The notes beneath the pieces are model-generated. The model searched no databases, was not told where the DNA came from, and saw only the letters and a list, made by a program, of their open reading frames with translations. Positions 63,443 through 64,000 of a DNA stretch of 64,000 nucleotides are shown here, in pieces (position 1 is the first letter of the stretch; each line of letters opens with the position of its first letter). A program made the position numbers and the translations under genes. The stretch covers positions 248,001 to 312,000 of the forward strand of contig NZ_SZUU01000002.1 in the NCBI RefSeq assembly GCF_019583405.1, written 5' to 3'. Origin of the DNA: Bacteroides fragilis (GTDB taxonomy: Bacteria > Bacteroidota > Bacteroidia > Bacteroidales > Bacteroidaceae).

Positions 63443-64000
63443 ATGATAAAGTGGCTAATATCTTTGATGATGGCGTGCAGCTTGTCCTTGACGGTAAGTG
63501 CTTGCAGCCCCGATGATTCTTCGAAAAACACGGAGAATACAGTTCTCGAACCAAAACCGATTCCGGAACCTGCGCCCGGAAGCGGAATGTTCGACCTGAC
63601 CAAAGGCGAAAACGGTAATCCTCCGACGATCCTGCTCAGCAGCGGATATGAAATGCCGATTATCGGTCTGGGAACATACAGTCTTCACGGCGATGTGTGC
63701 GTCAATGCTATCCTGTCTGCCGTCAAACTCGGTTATCGGAAATTCGATACGGCGAGTTTCTACGGCAACGAAGAGGAGGTCGGCGAAGCCATCCGCACCT
63801 GTGGTGTGCCTCGTGAGGAATTGTTCGTCTGTACCAAACTCTACCCGAACCAATTTGCCGATACCGAAAATGCCATTGAGGAATCACTGCGCAAACTCAA
63901 TATCGGCTATGTGGATCTGATGTTGCTCCATCATCCCGGAGCGCATGATGTGGAGGCATACAAGGCAATGGAAAGAGCCGTGAAAGCCGGAAAAATCCGT
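63443..64000 (+). CDS. Aldo/keto reductase with a lipoprotein signal (partial)
   Basis: The first 186 codons; the gene continues beyond the window. Residues 1-21 are a signal peptide with lipobox VSAC, then a Pro/Glu-rich linker, then the reductase barrel: IGLGTYSLHG, the catalytic Asp/Tyr in RKFDTASFYGNEEEVG, Lys in FVCTKLYPNQ and His in LMLLHHPG. Aldo/keto reductases use NADPH in the cytoplasm, so export is odd. It follows an AraC regulator. Confidence 0.88.
   Translation, partial: MIKWLISLMMACSLSLTVSACSPDDSSKNTENTVLEPKPIPEPAPGSGMFDLTKGENGNPPTILLSSGYEMPIIGLGTYSLHGDVCVNAILSAVKLGYRKFDTASFYGNEEEVGEAIRTCGVPREELFVCTKLYPNQFADTENAIEESLRKLNIGYVDLMLLHHPGAHDVEAYKAMERAVKAGKIR

Overview
The window looks like a Bacteroides (Bacteroidota) chromosome, species not resolved. 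The evidence is the SusC/SusD pair, S46 dipeptidyl-peptidases, a NigD-like lipoprotein, BfmA/BtgA-type mobilization genes, many signal-peptidase-II lipoproteins, and promoters of the Bacteroides type (TTTG, about 19-20 bp, TAnnTTTG) where I could find them. Most of the first 42 kb is ordinary core genome; the remainder is largely accessory.

0-13 kb: tail of a SPASM radical-SAM maturase; a tandem pair of S46 peptidases, one DPP7-like and one DPP11-like by the residue at position 674; an overlapping minus-strand operon (LpxH-like phosphoesterase, glycosyltransferase, HicB-like protein); two thioredoxins; an exported nitroreductase; a perR-reverse rubrerythrin oxidative-stress operon with a PerR-box-like operator; a DUF805 protein; an M3 peptidase lipoprotein.

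13-42 kb: nadE; a SusC-SusD-phosphatase nutrient uptake locus; the histidine operon hisG-hisD-hisC-hisB, preceded by a leader that has every part of a classical ribosome-mediated attenuator (15-aa peptide with four His codons, terminator, competing antiterminator arm); a PaaI-type thioesterase, pirin, DsbD, a Dabb protein, udk, an MltF-like lytic transglycosylase, a sodium:solute symporter with an overlapping 41-codon gene, nitroreductase, metH without its activation domain, smpB, a Yip1-like protein, a NigD-like protein, DUF4375, an HsmA-like protein, and the highly expressed but functionally unknown NifU-like/GGGtGRT gene pair.

42.4-45.3 kb: an AT-rich graveyard of mobile DNA (dead integrase fragment, frameshifted winged-helix gene, IS256-type transposase scrap) around one intact HEPN-like gene. 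45.3-48.9 kb returns to core genes (fabH, cytoplasmic amylase, BrkB/YihY), followed by broken capsule-type sugar-transferase and acetyltransferase fragments.

49.8-61.8 kb: an integrative mobilizable element or nested remains of more than one. It carries an integrase frameshifted directly after its catalytic tyrosine, a Crp-like regulator, GNAT acetyltransferases, a frameshifted RteC-like gene, an excisionase-like HTH protein, a structured probable oriT, BfmA/BtgA-type and relaxase genes, a GNAT pseudogene with an in-frame TGA, an orphan PD-(D/E)XK nuclease-like gene as cargo, and two tandem tyrosine recombinases. After it come an AraC regulator and the start of a lipoprotein-type aldo/keto reductase that runs off the window. 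No rRNA, tRNA or CRISPR array was recognised.
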